Part shown: positions 44,111 through 54,308 of the stretch, in pieces
Position numbering within the stretch: position 1 is the stretch's first letter
Layout of the letters: every line of letters starts with the position of its first letter
DNA from: Dyadobacter tibetensis Y620-1
GTDB lineage: Bacteria; Bacteroidota; Bacteroidia; Cytophagales; Spirosomataceae
Length of the DNA stretch: 64,000 nt
Assembly (NCBI RefSeq): GCF_000566685.1
Contig: NZ_AZQN01000003.1
Span: forward strand, 372,001 to 436,000
Direction of reading: 5' to 3'
The notes under the pieces: generated by a model
What the model was told of the DNA's origin: nothing
The model's input: the letters and a program-made list of their open reading frames with translations, nothing else
The model's database searches: none
Program-made: the position numbers and the translations under genes

Positions 44111-47100
44111 ATGAAAAATTCTGATAAAAGATACTGGAGGGGACTCGAAGAACTACGCAACGACGAAAAATTCGTAAAGAATGCTGGATCAGAGTTTGCA
44201 GATGCCCCTACAGATACCCAGTACGAAAGTTTAGTGGATGGTACTGGATCCAATCGCCGTGATTTTCTAAAAGTATTAGGTTTTGGTATGGCGGCCGTTT
44301 CTTTGGCTGCCTGTGAAACCCCAGTAAAAAAGGCTATACCTTATGTGAATAAGCCTGCTGGGGAATTCCCAACCCTAGCCAACTGGTACGCCTCATCTTA
44401 TACAGAAGGGGGCGATTTTGCCAGTATTTTGGTAAAAACAAGAGAAGGGCGACCCATTAAGATTGAGCCAAATGATATAGGTACTGGTTTTACCGGAATT
44501 GGAGCACGGGTACATGCTTCTCTTTTAGGTTTATACGATAACGAAAAATTAAGAGGTCCTAAAAAAGGAGATGATACCAAAGTCTCCTGGGAATCGGTAG
44601 ATAAGGAAATCATGGCACAGCTGGGCCAGATTGCCGCAAAAGGTGGTGCAATCCGCATCCTTTCCAATACCATTCTGAGTCCATCTACCAAATCGGTTAT
44701 TGCCGACTTTACGGCTAAATATCCCACCACCCAGCACGTTATGTACGATGCTAATTCGGTTTCGGGACTCATTAAAGCCAACGAACTTTCTTTCGGAAAA
44801 GCCGTAGTTCCTTCTTATGACTTTAGTAAAGTTAAGACTGTTGTAAGTATTGCCGCTGATTTCCAAGGTTCTTGGATTGCCCCTGAAATGTTTGCAGGTC
44901 AGTTTGCAGAGACCCGCCGGGTTAGCAGCAGCAAAGACGGTAAGAAGGATATGTCGCGCCACTATCAGTTTGAGACAACTTTGTCTTTGACTGGCTCTAA
45001 CGCTGACTACCGTACCGCCGTTAAGCCATCTCAATTGGGACTGGTAGTAAGTGCATTGTACAACAAAGTAGCTGCAAAAACAGGAGGAAAGTCTATCAGT
45101 AGTGCAAACATAGATGTGGCACATCTAGACAAGGCTGCTAATGACCTGGTAGCGGCGAAGGGGCAGGCCTTAGTAGTTTGTGGTGTAAACGATCCATCGG
45201 TGCAGGTAGTGGTAAATGCCATCAATGGACTATTAGGTAGCTATGGTAGCACCATCAATTTGGATGCTCCGTCTTATACTCGTCAGGGTAATGATGTGGC
45301 GATGAACCAATTGGTAGACGAAGTGAAGGGTGGAAAAGTAGATGCTCTTTTCGTAATGGGTGCCAATCCGGTTTACGATCATCCTCGGGGAGCGGAGCTT
45401 GCTGCAGCCCTTCCGAAGGTAGGCCTTAGCGTCTCTTTCAATGACCGGGCCGATGAAACCTCTTCATTAATGAAATTTATTTGTCCAGCTCCTCATTACC
45501 TGGAGTCATGGAACGATGCTTTGCCTAAAGCTGGACTATATACCCTTACACAGCCTACCATTAGTTTGGTATTTAATACCCGCCAGGCTCAAACGAGCCT
45601 ATTGAAATGGGCTGGTGCAAAGGACGATTATCATGAATACGTAAAAGCAAATTGGCGCAAAAATGTATATACGCAAGGCGGTAAAGGCGACTACGAATCC
45701 TTTTGGGTAAAGTCGCTGCACGACGGGGTATATATGGCTCCTTCTACAGCTACGGGTGCGGGTAGCACTTTTGCTGGCGATGTAGATGCAGCAGCTGCGG
45801 CTATAGGAAAGACATACAAAGCTACTGCTTCCGGATTGGAACTTGCTCTATACGAAAATGTAGGGATGGGTAACGGATCAGCAGCTAATAATCCCTGGTT
45901 GCAGGAATTACCTGAGCCGGTAACCAAAGCCTGTTGGGATAACTTTGCAATGATTTCCCAGTTCACCGCCTCCGAACTAGGGTTTGCTCAGGGAGATGTT
46001 GTGAAAGTTGACTTTAAAGGAAAGGCTATAGAACTTCCCGTAATGGTGCAGCCCGGACAGGCCAATGGAACGGTTGCCATTGCTATAGGATATGGTCGTG
46101 AAAAGGCTGGTAAGTCGGCCGACGGGGTCGGGAAGAATGCTTACCCTCTGGCCACTTTCAATAATGGATTCCTTTCATTCGCTCCAGGAGAAGTTACAGT
46201 TGCCAAAACTGGAGACTTCCGCGAGGTAGCCCAGACCCAAACTCATGGCACGGTCATGAACCGTAAATCGGTATTGCAGGAAACTGTTTTGGGACAATTC
46301 CAGAAGGATCCGCTAGCGGGCCGTTTCATTCCAAAAATTCCAACTTCGGACGGAGTAGTAGATGCTACCAATCTTTCGCTTTGGAATGGACATGAATACA
46401 AAAACCATTCATGGGGAATGGTTGTCGATCTGAATACTTGCTACGGATGTGGCTCTTGTGTGATCGGCTGTCAGTCAGAAAATAATATACCTGTAGTAGG
46501 TCGTCAGGAGATCATCAATAGCCGTGAGATGCACTGGATGCGTATCGACCGCTATTATAGCAGTGATGCCGATGTAGAAGATCTTCGTGGATTGGAAATT
46601 GCTTCTGAGAATCCTGAAGTTACTTTCCAGCCTATGATGTGCCAGCACTGTAATAATGCTCCTTGTGAGACGGTTTGTCCAGTATTGGCAACTACACATA
46701 GCTCTGAAGGACTTAACCAGATGACCTATAACCGTTGTGTAGGTACTCGCTACTGCGCCAACAACTGTCCTTATAAAGTAAGACGTTTTAACTGGTTTAA
46801 GTATTTCGATAACGATAATTTCGATTATAACTTCAATAACGACCTGGGTAAGATGGTCATCAACCCTGAAGTTACAGTTCGTTCACGTGGTGTAATCGAA
46901 AAATGCTCAATGTGTGTTCAGCGCATTCAGGAAGGAAAGCTTACCGCCAAAAGAGAAAGACGTACTGTTAAGGATGGTGATATCAATGTAGCCTGTGCCT
47001 CGGCTTGTCCTACCAATGCGATTACCTTCGGTGATATGAATGATTCGGAAAGTAGAATTTCTAAATTATTAGCAGAGGAAATTGAAGGACGTGCTTTCCA

Positions 47101-47206
47101 CATGTTGGAAGAGATCAACGTTAGACCACAGGTGTCATACCTTACCAAGGTGAGAAACAAGGATGCTAAGGCGGCCAAAGAAGTAGCTCCAAAAGAGCAC
47201 GCCTAA
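44111..47206 (+). CDS. actB: ACIII subunit ActB, iron-sulfur protein of the molybdopterin oxidoreductase fold
   Basis: A 1031-residue subunit combining a molybdopterin-oxidoreductase-like region (about 80-700, without visible cofactor function in this family) and a four-cluster ferredoxin region. A twin-arginine-like stretch, SNRRDFLKVLGFGMA (R49-R50), ends in AAC (C68), giving a lipobox-like cysteine, so the protein is exported and may be lipid-anchored. The Fe-S region begins at C777 (CYGCGSCVIGCQ), then CQHCNNAPCETVCP, CVGTRYCANNCPYK and a CSMC-ACASACP set. It lies 48 bases after actA. Confidence 0.94.
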   Translation: MKNSDKRYWRGLEELRNDEKFVKNAGSEFADAPTDTQYESLVDGTGSNRRDFLKVLGFGMAAVSLAACETPVKKAIPYVNKPAGEFPTLANWYASSYTEGGDFASILVKTREGRPIKIEPNDIGTGFTGIGARVHASLLGLYDNEKLRGPKKGDDTKVSWESVDKEIMAQLGQIAAKGGAIRILSNTILSPSTKSVIADFTAKYPTTQHVMYDANSVSGLIKANELSFGKAVVPSYDFSKVKTVVSIAADFQGSWIAPEMFAGQFAETRRVSSSKDGKKDMSRHYQFETTLSLTGSNADYRTAVKPSQLGLVVSALYNKVAAKTGGKSISSANIDVAHLDKAANDLVAAKGQALVVCGVNDPSVQVVVNAINGLLGSYGSTINLDAPSYTRQGNDVAMNQLVDEVKGGKVDALFVMGANPVYDHPRGAELAAALPKVGLSVSFNDRADETSSLMKFICPAPHYLESWNDALPKAGLYTLTQPTISLVFNTRQAQTSLLKWAGAKDDYHEYVKANWRKNVYTQGGKGDYESFWVKSLHDGVYMAPSTATGAGSTFAGDVDAAAAAIGKTYKATASGLELALYENVGMGNGSAANNPWLQELPEPVTKACWDNFAMISQFTASELGFAQGDVVKVDFKGKAIELPVMVQPGQANGTVAIAIGYGREKAGKSADGVGKNAYPLATFNNGFLSFAPGEVTVAKTGDFREVAQTQTHGTVMNRKSVLQETVLGQFQKDPLAGRFIPKIPTSDGVVDATNLSLWNGHEYKNHSWGMVVDLNTCYGCGSCVIGCQSENNIPVVGRQEIINSREMHWMRIDRYYSSDADVEDLRGLEIASENPEVTFQPMMCQHCNNAPCETVCPVLATTHSSEGLNQMTYNRCVGTRYCANNCPYKVRRFNWFKYFDNDNFDYNFNNDLGKMVINPEVTVRSRGVIEKCSMCVQRIQEGKLTAKRERRTVKDGDINVACASACPTNAITFGDMNDSESRISKLLAEEIEGRAFHMLEEINVRPQVSYLTKVRNKDAKAAKEVAPKEHA

Positions 47207-47258
47207 TTGTATTTTTTTGAATTTGTTTGAAGATTAAATCATTATAAATTAAAGTAGT

Positions 47259-48704
47259 ATGCATGTTACTTCACCCGTAAGAGAACCACTTGTCCAAGGT
47301 GGTAAAACGTATGCAGACGTGACGGAGGACATCTGCCGCCATGTAGAGGGTGCACCAACCAAAGAGTGGAAAATAGCGTTTGGTATTTCATTGCTTGTTT
47401 TGGGATATGGTTCATACTGTCTAGCATGGACCTGGTGGGAAGGTCTGGGTGTTTGGGGTTTGAATAAAACAGTTGGCTGGGCATGGGATATCACTAACTT
47501 TGTTTGGTGGGTAGGTATTGGTCACGCTGGTACGCTTATCTCGGCTATTCTTTTGCTCTTCCGTCAAAAGTGGAGAACATCCATTAACAGAGCAGCAGAA
47601 GCGATGACTATTTTTGCCGTATTGGCCGCTGCTTCTTTTATCCTAATGCACATGGGGCGTCCCTGGATGGCTTACTGGGCCCTTCCTCTACCTAACGCCT
47701 TCGGTTCACTTTGGGTTAACTTCAACTCTCCATTGGTGTGGGACGTTTTTGCGATTAGTACTTATTTTTCTGTTTCATTAGTATTCTGGTATATTGGTCT
47801 GATCCCGGATCTGGCAACCATTCGCGACCGTGCAACTAGCAAAGTATCCCGTTTGATGTATGGTTTATTTGCCATGGGTTGGGACGGATCGGCTAAGACC
47901 TGGTCTCGTTATGAATACATCAGTTTGATTCTTGCAGGTCTGTCTACACCTCTAGTACTTTCTGTACATACCATTGTAAGTATGGACTTTGCCACCTCTG
48001 TAATTCCAGGATGGCATACAACGATTTTTCCTCCCTATTTCGTTGCAGGAGCTATTTTCTCAGGATTTGCTATGGTTCAGAATCTGATGTTGATCACCAG
48101 AGTTGTTTATCGTCTGGAGGATTATATTACGCTTGAGCATATCGAAACGATGAATAAGGTAATAACACTTACGGGTTCTGTAGTAGGGGTGGCATACATT
48201 ACCGAATTCTTTATTGCCTGGTATAGTGGCGTGGAATATGAGTATTATGCATTCTTTAACCGTATGACTGGTCCTTACTGGTGGGCATACTGGGCTATGA
48301 TGACCTGTAACGTTATTTCTCCCCAGTTGTTCTGGTCTAGAAAACTACGTAGAAGCATTACTTTTACCTTCTTTATTTCTGTGATTGTAAACATAGGAAT
48401 GTGGTTCGAGCGTTTTGTGATTATTGTAACTTCGCTTCACCGCGATTACCTGCCTTCTAGCTGGGCGATGTTCTCTCCCACAATGTATGATATTGGTGAC
48501 TATTTATTCTCTTTTGGTCTGTTCTTCACCCTATTCCTTTTGTTCTCTAAGTATTTACCGGTAATCAACATGGCCGAAGTAAAAGCAGTCATTCGCTCCA
48601 CTTCTGCTGAATTACCTAAGAAGATTGCTGGAGTGGCCAAAGTGCGGCACGATCTGAATAATGTTGGTCAGCGGGTTCCTAGCTATGATAAGGACAAAGA
48701 ATAG
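47259..48704 (+). CDS. actC: ACIII subunit ActC, NrfD/PsrC-like membrane subunit
   Basis: A 481-residue polytopic membrane protein with about ten helices, of the NrfD/PsrC family, which forms the quinol-binding part of ACIII. After a 30-residue cytoplasmic N-terminus (VREPLVQGGKTYADVTED) the first helix is FGISLLVLGYGSYCLAWTWW; NFVWWVGIGHAGTLISAILL is the conserved second-helix segment with a histidine and WWVG. AMMTCNVISPQLFW belongs to the C-terminal half. It lies 53 bases after actB. Confidence 0.95.
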   Translation: MHVTSPVREPLVQGGKTYADVTEDICRHVEGAPTKEWKIAFGISLLVLGYGSYCLAWTWWEGLGVWGLNKTVGWAWDITNFVWWVGIGHAGTLISAILLLFRQKWRTSINRAAEAMTIFAVLAAASFILMHMGRPWMAYWALPLPNAFGSLWVNFNSPLVWDVFAISTYFSVSLVFWYIGLIPDLATIRDRATSKVSRLMYGLFAMGWDGSAKTWSRYEYISLILAGLSTPLVLSVHTIVSMDFATSVIPGWHTTIFPPYFVAGAIFSGFAMVQNLMLITRVVYRLEDYITLEHIETMNKVITLTGSVVGVAYITEFFIAWYSGVEYEYYAFFNRMTGPYWWAYWAMMTCNVISPQLFWSRKLRRSITFTFFISVIVNIGMWFERFVIIVTSLHRDYLPSSWAMFSPTMYDIGDYLFSFGLFFTLFLLFSKYLPVINMAEVKAVIRSTSAELPKKIAGVAKVRHDLNNVGQRVPSYDKDKE

Positions 48705-48740
48705 TCATATTAATCGAAGCGCATTTAATATAAGTTTGAA

Positions 48741-49271
48741 ATGGCAGAGTTAACAGGTAAATATTTGGTGGGTGTCTACGACGACGATGACACCGTATTG
48801 CATGCTGTTCCGAAATTAAGGAAGGCAGGCGTTAAAATTGAAGAAGTCTATTCTCCTTTTCCTATTCACGGAATGGACGAAGCACTTGGACATCCTCGTA
48901 CCCGCATCGGTATAGCCGCTTTTATGTTTGGTTTGACGGGATGTATTTGCGCCCTAACGCTGATGTGCTGGACTATGGGAGTGGACTGGCCCATGATTAT
49001 TGGTGGAAAGGATCCTATCTCATTCCCCAACTTTATCCCCATTACTTTCGAGTTGACTGTACTTTTTACGGCATTCGGAATGGTGACTACCTTTTTCATC
49101 TCAAATGGAATGGGACCAGGTACACATTTTCATCCCCGTTTCGACCTACGATCGACCGATAATAAATTTATCATGGCCATTAATATGGGGAGCAATGCCA
49201 TGAGTGAGGATGAGATTTCTAGAGCCCTAAGAGACAGTGGTGCAGAAGAGATTAACATCAAACAATTTTAA
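48741..49271 (+). CDS. actD: ACIII subunit ActD (DUF3341)
   Basis: A 176-residue protein of the DUF3341 family. A cytoplasmic N-terminal part contains LVGVYDDDDTVLHAVPKLRKAG and EVYSPFPIHGMDEALG, the family signature; two membrane helices follow (about 55-76 and 100-122). In ACIII it is a structural membrane subunit. The stop codon overlaps the actE start by one base (TAATG), so the two are translationally coupled. Confidence 0.94.
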   Translation: MAELTGKYLVGVYDDDDTVLHAVPKLRKAGVKIEEVYSPFPIHGMDEALGHPRTRIGIAAFMFGLTGCICALTLMCWTMGVDWPMIIGGKDPISFPNFIPITFELTVLFTAFGMVTTFFISNGMGPGTHFHPRFDLRSTDNKFIMAINMGSNAMSEDEISRALRDSGAEEINIKQF

Positions 49272-49891
49272 TGGAGAGTAAGATGAAATTAGGAAATTTA
49301 TATAAACTAATAGGAGCATCATTAATCATGATGGTTTTCGTTGCCGGTTGTGGCAAGGATCCCCAAAGCCCTGGAAAGGAATATGCTCCGAATATGTATG
49401 TGTCGGTAGGTTATGAACCCTTTCGTCAGGTAGAAGCAAACCCTATCAATCCGATGGGCATTAGCATGCGCCTGCCTGTGGCGGGTACAGTGGCTCGCCG
49501 CAATTATAATACTGAATTTGGAACGGGCGATTCGGCACGGGTAGATCTGATGGTATATAACCTACATGCCGATAGCATAGATGTAGCAGCCCGAATTTTG
49601 AAAAACCCAATTCCGCTGAACGAGAAATCGTTGGCTGAAGGAAAAGTATTATACGATCGTTACTGCCAGCATTGCCATGGCGCTACCGGCGCTGGAGACG
49701 GCAAAGTTGGAGATATGTACAAAGGGATTCCTAATTACGCGAGTGATGCTTATAAGAACATGAATGAAGGACATATCTTCCATGTCATCACCTTTGGTAA
49801 GGCGCGTATGTGGCCACATGCCTCTCAGGTTACTCCTGAGGAGCGTTGGAAAATTGTACATTATGTGCAGAAGTTGCAGAAAGGATCTTAA
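49271..49891 (+). CDS. actE: ACIII subunit ActE, monoheme cytochrome c lipoprotein
   Basis: A 206-residue exported cytochrome. The signal peptide ends in the lipobox FVAGC, so it is likely anchored by lipid on the periplasmic side. ATG 49271 or the ATG four codons later (49283, MKLGNLYKL) may be used. A class I cytochrome domain (about 115-205) has YCQHCHGATGAGDGKVG with a single CxxCH heme site and a distal methionine in ARMWPHASQ. It receives electrons inside ACIII and delivers them to the oxidase. Confidence 0.93.
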   Translation: MESKMKLGNLYKLIGASLIMMVFVAGCGKDPQSPGKEYAPNMYVSVGYEPFRQVEANPINPMGISMRLPVAGTVARRNYNTEFGTGDSARVDLMVYNLHADSIDVAARILKNPIPLNEKSLAEGKVLYDRYCQHCHGATGAGDGKVGDMYKGIPNYASDAYKNMNEGHIFHVITFGKARMWPHASQVTPEERWKIVHYVQKLQKGS

Positions 49892-49928
49892 TAAAATTTT
49901 GATAACTGAGAATTAATAATATTTAATA

Positions 49929-51266
49929 ATGGCATCAGCACATTCGATTCCTTCTATTGAAGAACGGTTTGAATTCACCTCAGGGGCTAAGAGAAACTTG
50001 ATGATTGGAGGAGCTGTCGGCGTGGCACTCGTTCTGGTTGGAGCGTATCTGGCGGCCAATGGTGGTGGCGGACATGAAGTGGCGGCTCACGGAGCCGAAG
50101 CGGCATCAGCAGCACATGCTGGCGGTGAACACGCAGCCGCAGCAGCAGAAGGACACCATACTGCTGGATGGGTAAAACGTATTTGGGCCAACCTATGGGT
50201 TAATGGCGTTTATTTTACCGGTATCTCTGTAATTGGCCTATTCTTTATTTCCTATAATCACCTGGCACAAGCCGGCTGGTCTGCGGTATTCAAAAGAGTG
50301 CCTGAGGCTATGCCTGCATTTTTGCCCTTTACTGGTATCGTTCTTCTATTAACCTTTATTTTCGGTGGGCACGATCTGTTTCACTGGACTCATGAAGGAC
50401 TTTATGAAGTGGGTGGCCCCGAATATGATCCCATTATTGCCGGTAAACAAGGTTATTTAAATACTCCTTTCTTCATAGGAAGACTCATATTTTACTTTGT
50501 TGTATGGTATTGGTTGTGGAAAGTAATCCGTAATCTTTCTCTTCAGGAAGATGAATTGGGTGGAACAGAATTTTATGAAAAATCCATTCGCTTCGGAACC
50601 GCTTTCTTGGTGGTTTTCGGGGTAACTTCTTCTACCTCTGCCTGGGACTTTGTTATGTCTATTGACACCCACTGGTTTTCTACCATGTTTGGATGGTATA
50701 CCCTCGCGAGCTGGCATGTAGCTGGTTTGGCTGTTATTACCCTTACGGTTGTAATGCTTCGTGACCGAGGATACTTACGGGCAGTCAATAAAAGCCATCT
50801 CCGTGATTTGGGTAAGTTTGTATTTGCCTTTAGCATTTTCTGGACTTACGTATGGTTTGCCCAATTCCTGCTTATTTACTATGCCAATTTACCAGAAGAA
50901 ACGATATATTTTATAGAACGTTTCAGTGGACACGATGGTTATTATAAAGCACCATTCTTCATTACATTGTTCTTGAATTTCTTTTTTCCTTTCCTGGTTC
51001 TGATGACCCGCGATTCGAAATTTACTCCATCTATTTTGAAGGTGGCTTGCTGGTCTGTGATTATTGGTCACTATATGGACTTTTATACGAATATCATGCC
51101 CGGTTCTGTAGGTAGTGAGGCTTCGTTTGGTCCGTTGGAGTGGGGATTTTTCCTTGTGTTTATTTGTGCATTTACTTGGTCAGTTGCCTCGCAACTATCG
51201 AAAGCTAATCTGATACCAAGGAATCATCCAATGTTGGAAGAATCTTTACATCACGATATAGCTTAA
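49929..51266 (+). CDS. actF: ACIII subunit ActF, second NrfD-like membrane subunit
   Basis: A 445-residue polytopic protein of the ActF family, a paralogue of ActC, with about ten helices. Following a 25-residue N-terminus, helix 1 is at about 22-40; an Ala/His/Gly-rich periplasmic loop (about 45-75) is unusual in composition. Family marks include VFGVTSSTSAWDFVMSID and SIFWTYVWFAQFLLIYYANL. Cofactors are not expected in this subunit. It closes the six-gene act set and is 21 bases before coxB. Confidence 0.93.
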   Translation: MASAHSIPSIEERFEFTSGAKRNLMIGGAVGVALVLVGAYLAANGGGGHEVAAHGAEAASAAHAGGEHAAAAAEGHHTAGWVKRIWANLWVNGVYFTGISVIGLFFISYNHLAQAGWSAVFKRVPEAMPAFLPFTGIVLLLTFIFGGHDLFHWTHEGLYEVGGPEYDPIIAGKQGYLNTPFFIGRLIFYFVVWYWLWKVIRNLSLQEDELGGTEFYEKSIRFGTAFLVVFGVTSSTSAWDFVMSIDTHWFSTMFGWYTLASWHVAGLAVITLTVVMLRDRGYLRAVNKSHLRDLGKFVFAFSIFWTYVWFAQFLLIYYANLPEETIYFIERFSGHDGYYKAPFFITLFLNFFFPFLVLMTRDSKFTPSILKVACWSVIIGHYMDFYTNIMPGSVGSEASFGPLEWGFFLVFICAFTWSVASQLSKANLIPRNHPMLEESLHHDIA

Positions 51267-51287
51267 TCGTTATAAACTCTAATTGAC

Positions 51288-52397
51288 ATGTATTATATTA
51301 TCGCATTAGTTGCTTTAGTTTTTGTTGTGCTTACGGGAATCGTTATCGCTCGTTTGCAGAATGTTTTAAAATCGTTTAAGTCTGCCGATACTGATGAGAT
51401 AAAGCATACTGGAAACCGCTTTAACGGGGCCATGTTCCTCGTCGTTCTTATCGTTGGTGGTGCGGCCGTATTATGGTCTTACTTAGATGCTCGTAGCGAA
51501 TTCTTGCCCGTAGCTTCTTCTATCCATGGCAGAAGAACAGATGATTTGTTCTGGTTTTCAATGGGTGTACTTACCATCCCCTTTATCTTCGTCAACGTTC
51601 TCATTTTCTTCTTCTCCTGGAAGTACCAGTATAAGAAAGGAAATACGGCATCTTTCTATCCGGACAATCATAAACTTGAATTGATCTGGACCATTATTCC
51701 TGCTATTGTGATGGCATTGCTAGTATTCACTGGTTGGAGGGCTTGGTCTGATATTACTGGAGATGCACCTCAAGATGCGGAAGTGATTGAAATTACTGGA
51801 AAACAGTTTAACTGGATTACCCGTTATAGTGGTGTCAACGATAACCAACTCGGTAATTATGACTATCGCTTAATTGATGCGCAAAATGAAGTGGGTATAG
51901 ATCTTTCTGATGAGAATTCATTTGATGATTTTATGGGCCCTGCTAGTGCCATTCATATTCCGGTGAACAAACCCGTACTTTTGAAAATTAGAGCTCGGGA
52001 CGTTTTGCATAGTGTATTTATTCCTCATATGCGTGTGAAAATGGATGCAGTTCCTGGTATGCCTACTAAATTTTGGTTTGTAGCCGATAAAACTACTGCC
52101 GATATGCGTGCAGAATTGAACGATCCCAATTTTAACTACGAGCTTGCTTGTACCGAAATTTGCGGAATGGGACACTTTTCTATGGGAACTAAGATTATTG
52201 TGGAAGACGAAGCAAGCTACCGGAAATGGTGTGCTGAGCAAGCTACCTTCTTGGCTACTTATCCTGAGTACCTTGCCAAGGTTCCTGATAATCTGAAAGC
52301 TAAGGCGATGAAATATGTGCCTGAAGGAAGCGTAACGGCTGCTGCAGATAGTACTACTGCTGGAAGTGTTGGATCGGGAACGAGCAGCCTCCGTTAA
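51288..52397 (+). CDS. coxB: Cytochrome c oxidase subunit II
   Basis: Carries the CuA centre that takes electrons from the cytochrome c or ACIII partner. It has 369 residues: three possible hydrophobic segments, residues 2-20, 48-65 and 88-108, with the canonical pair near the C-terminal two, then a periplasmic cupredoxin domain. CuA ligands are visible: H in DVLHSVFIP, C288 and C292 in CTEICGMGH, plus the following histidine and methionine (GHFSM). Its C-terminal tail (about 330-369) is extra and low-complexity. There is no fused cytochrome c, so this is an aa3 rather than caa3 form. Confidence 0.95.
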   Translation: MYYIIALVALVFVVLTGIVIARLQNVLKSFKSADTDEIKHTGNRFNGAMFLVVLIVGGAAVLWSYLDARSEFLPVASSIHGRRTDDLFWFSMGVLTIPFIFVNVLIFFFSWKYQYKKGNTASFYPDNHKLELIWTIIPAIVMALLVFTGWRAWSDITGDAPQDAEVIEITGKQFNWITRYSGVNDNQLGNYDYRLIDAQNEVGIDLSDENSFDDFMGPASAIHIPVNKPVLLKIRARDVLHSVFIPHMRVKMDAVPGMPTKFWFVADKTTADMRAELNDPNFNYELACTEICGMGHFSMGTKIIVEDEASYRKWCAEQATFLATYPEYLAKVPDNLKAKAMKYVPEGSVTAAADSTTAGSVGSGTSSLR

Positions 52398-52427
52398 TTA
52401 TTAACTACAATAAAACATTTAAAAGAT

Positions 52428-54308
52428 ATGTCAGCTATCGTAGGAGCGGAAAGCATTCACGAACATGCGGAAGTACATGAGCACCATCATTCTCAAAACT
52501 TCTGGCAGAAATATATTTTTAGTGAAGATCATAAAATGATCGCGAAGCAGTACCTGATCACAGGTATTGTATGGGCCGTTATTGGTATTTCCATGTCAGT
52601 AATCTTCCGGATTCAATTGGGGATGCCCGATTCTAATCTGTCCTGGCTTAAACCTATATTGGGTCAATGGATCAGCGATTCTGGAAAATTGGATCCTAAC
52701 TTTTTCTTAGCCCTGGTTACCATGCATGGTACTATCATGGTATTCTTTGTACTTACGGCGGGATTGAGCGGTACTTTTAGTAACTTCTTAATTCCTCTTC
52801 AGATCGGTGCCCGGGATATGGCTTCAGGCTTTATGAACATGCTTTCTTACTGGTTCTTCTTCCTGGCCAGTATCATCATGTTTGCCTCGATATTCCTTCA
52901 GACTGGTCCAGCAGCTGGTGGCTGGGTAATTTATCCACCGCTTAGCGCCTTGCCTCAGTCTCACCCAGGTTCTGGAATGGGGATGACGCTTTGGTTGACT
53001 AGTATGGCCTTTTTTATCGTCTCTCAGCTTTTGGGGGGTATCAATTATATTACCACGGTTATCAACCTTCGGACCCGGGGTATGTCTTTTGATCGTTTGC
53101 CGCTGACTATCTGGGCGTTCTTGATCACTGCCGTTTTAGGACTAATTTCCTTCCCAGTATTGCTATCGTCCGTATTATTGTTGATTATGGACCGTCACTT
53201 TGGTACAAGCTTCTACCTTTCTGATATTTATATCAATGGTGAAGCTCTTCCCAATGTTGGTGGTAGCCCGATTTTATTTCAGCATTTATTCTGGTTCTTA
53301 GGACACCCTGAAGTGTATATTGTATTATTACCTGGTCTTGGAATTACTTCTGAGGTGATTGCTACCAATGCACGTAAGCCTATCTTTGGTTATCGTGCCA
53401 TGATTGCTTCTATGCTGGGTATTGCCTTCCTTGCCTTTATTGTTTGGGCTCACCATATGTTCGTAACAGGTATGAATCCTTTCCTAGGATCTGTATTTAT
53501 GTTCCTTACGTTGATCATTGCAGTGCCTTCAGCAGTAAAAGGCTTTAATTACATCACTACCTTATGGAGAGGTAATATTGTATTTACACCTGGTATGTTA
53601 TTCTCCATTGGTCTGGTATCTTTGTTTGTTTCCGGTGGTCTGACTGGTATTATTCTTGGTAACAGTGCCTTGGATATTCAATTACACGATACTTATTTCG
53701 TAGTGGCGCATTTCCACCTAGTAATGGGTGCTGCTTCAGCTTTTGGACTTTTTGCTGGTGTTTACCACTGGTTCCCGAAGATGTTCGGTCGGATGATGAA
53801 TCCTACCCTTGGCCAGCTACACTTCTGGATGACTTTTATTGGAATCTATGCCATATTTATTCCAATGCACTATGTTGGTATCGCGGGTTTCCCTCGTCGT
53901 TACTATCAGTTCACCAGCTACGATTTCACGCATAAGTTTATGGACATGAACTTGTTCATCACTTCAGCTGCAATATTCTCTTTCACGGCGCAGTTTATTT
54001 TCCTTTGGAACTTCTTCTATAGCATTTTTAAAGGTAAGGTTGCTCCACAAAATCCCTGGAAATCTAATACCTTGGAATGGACTACACCAATTATCCCTGG
54101 TCATGGTAACTGGGAAGGTGAGATACCAGCTGTTTACCGTTGGTCTTATGACTACAGTAAGCCTGGTGCTAAGGAAGATTTTATTCCTCAAAACATACCC
54201 TATTCTCAGACTCTGGAGTCGAATTTCCCTCATGAAAATGAGCTGATTGCTTCCGAGAAAGATATAGAGGCCCAAAATTTTAATGACCAGTTTAAGTCAG
54301 CACATTGA
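52428..54308 (+). CDS. coxA: Cytochrome c oxidase subunit I
   Basis: Heme-copper catalytic subunit that reduces oxygen and pumps protons. It has 626 residues with about 12 helices. LVTMHGTIMVFFVL has the low-spin heme histidine; HPEVYIVLLPG is the Cu-B motif with its crosslinked His-Tyr; WAHHMFVTGMNP holds the further Cu-B histidines; and HDTYFVVAHFHLVMGA carries the ligands of heme a and a3. An A-family oxidase is implied by the HPEVY glutamate. An N-terminal 15-residue His/Glu-rich extension is noteworthy. The last 26 bases overlap ctaA. Confidence 0.97.
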   Translation: MSAIVGAESIHEHAEVHEHHHSQNFWQKYIFSEDHKMIAKQYLITGIVWAVIGISMSVIFRIQLGMPDSNLSWLKPILGQWISDSGKLDPNFFLALVTMHGTIMVFFVLTAGLSGTFSNFLIPLQIGARDMASGFMNMLSYWFFFLASIIMFASIFLQTGPAAGGWVIYPPLSALPQSHPGSGMGMTLWLTSMAFFIVSQLLGGINYITTVINLRTRGMSFDRLPLTIWAFLITAVLGLISFPVLLSSVLLLIMDRHFGTSFYLSDIYINGEALPNVGGSPILFQHLFWFLGHPEVYIVLLPGLGITSEVIATNARKPIFGYRAMIASMLGIAFLAFIVWAHHMFVTGMNPFLGSVFMFLTLIIAVPSAVKGFNYITTLWRGNIVFTPGMLFSIGLVSLFVSGGLTGIILGNSALDIQLHDTYFVVAHFHLVMGAASAFGLFAGVYHWFPKMFGRMMNPTLGQLHFWMTFIGIYAIFIPMHYVGIAGFPRRYYQFTSYDFTHKFMDMNLFITSAAIFSFTAQFIFLWNFFYSIFKGKVAPQNPWKSNTLEWTTPIIPGHGNWEGEIPAVYRWSYDYSKPGAKEDFIPQNIPYSQTLESNFPHENELIASEKDIEAQNFNDQFKSAH

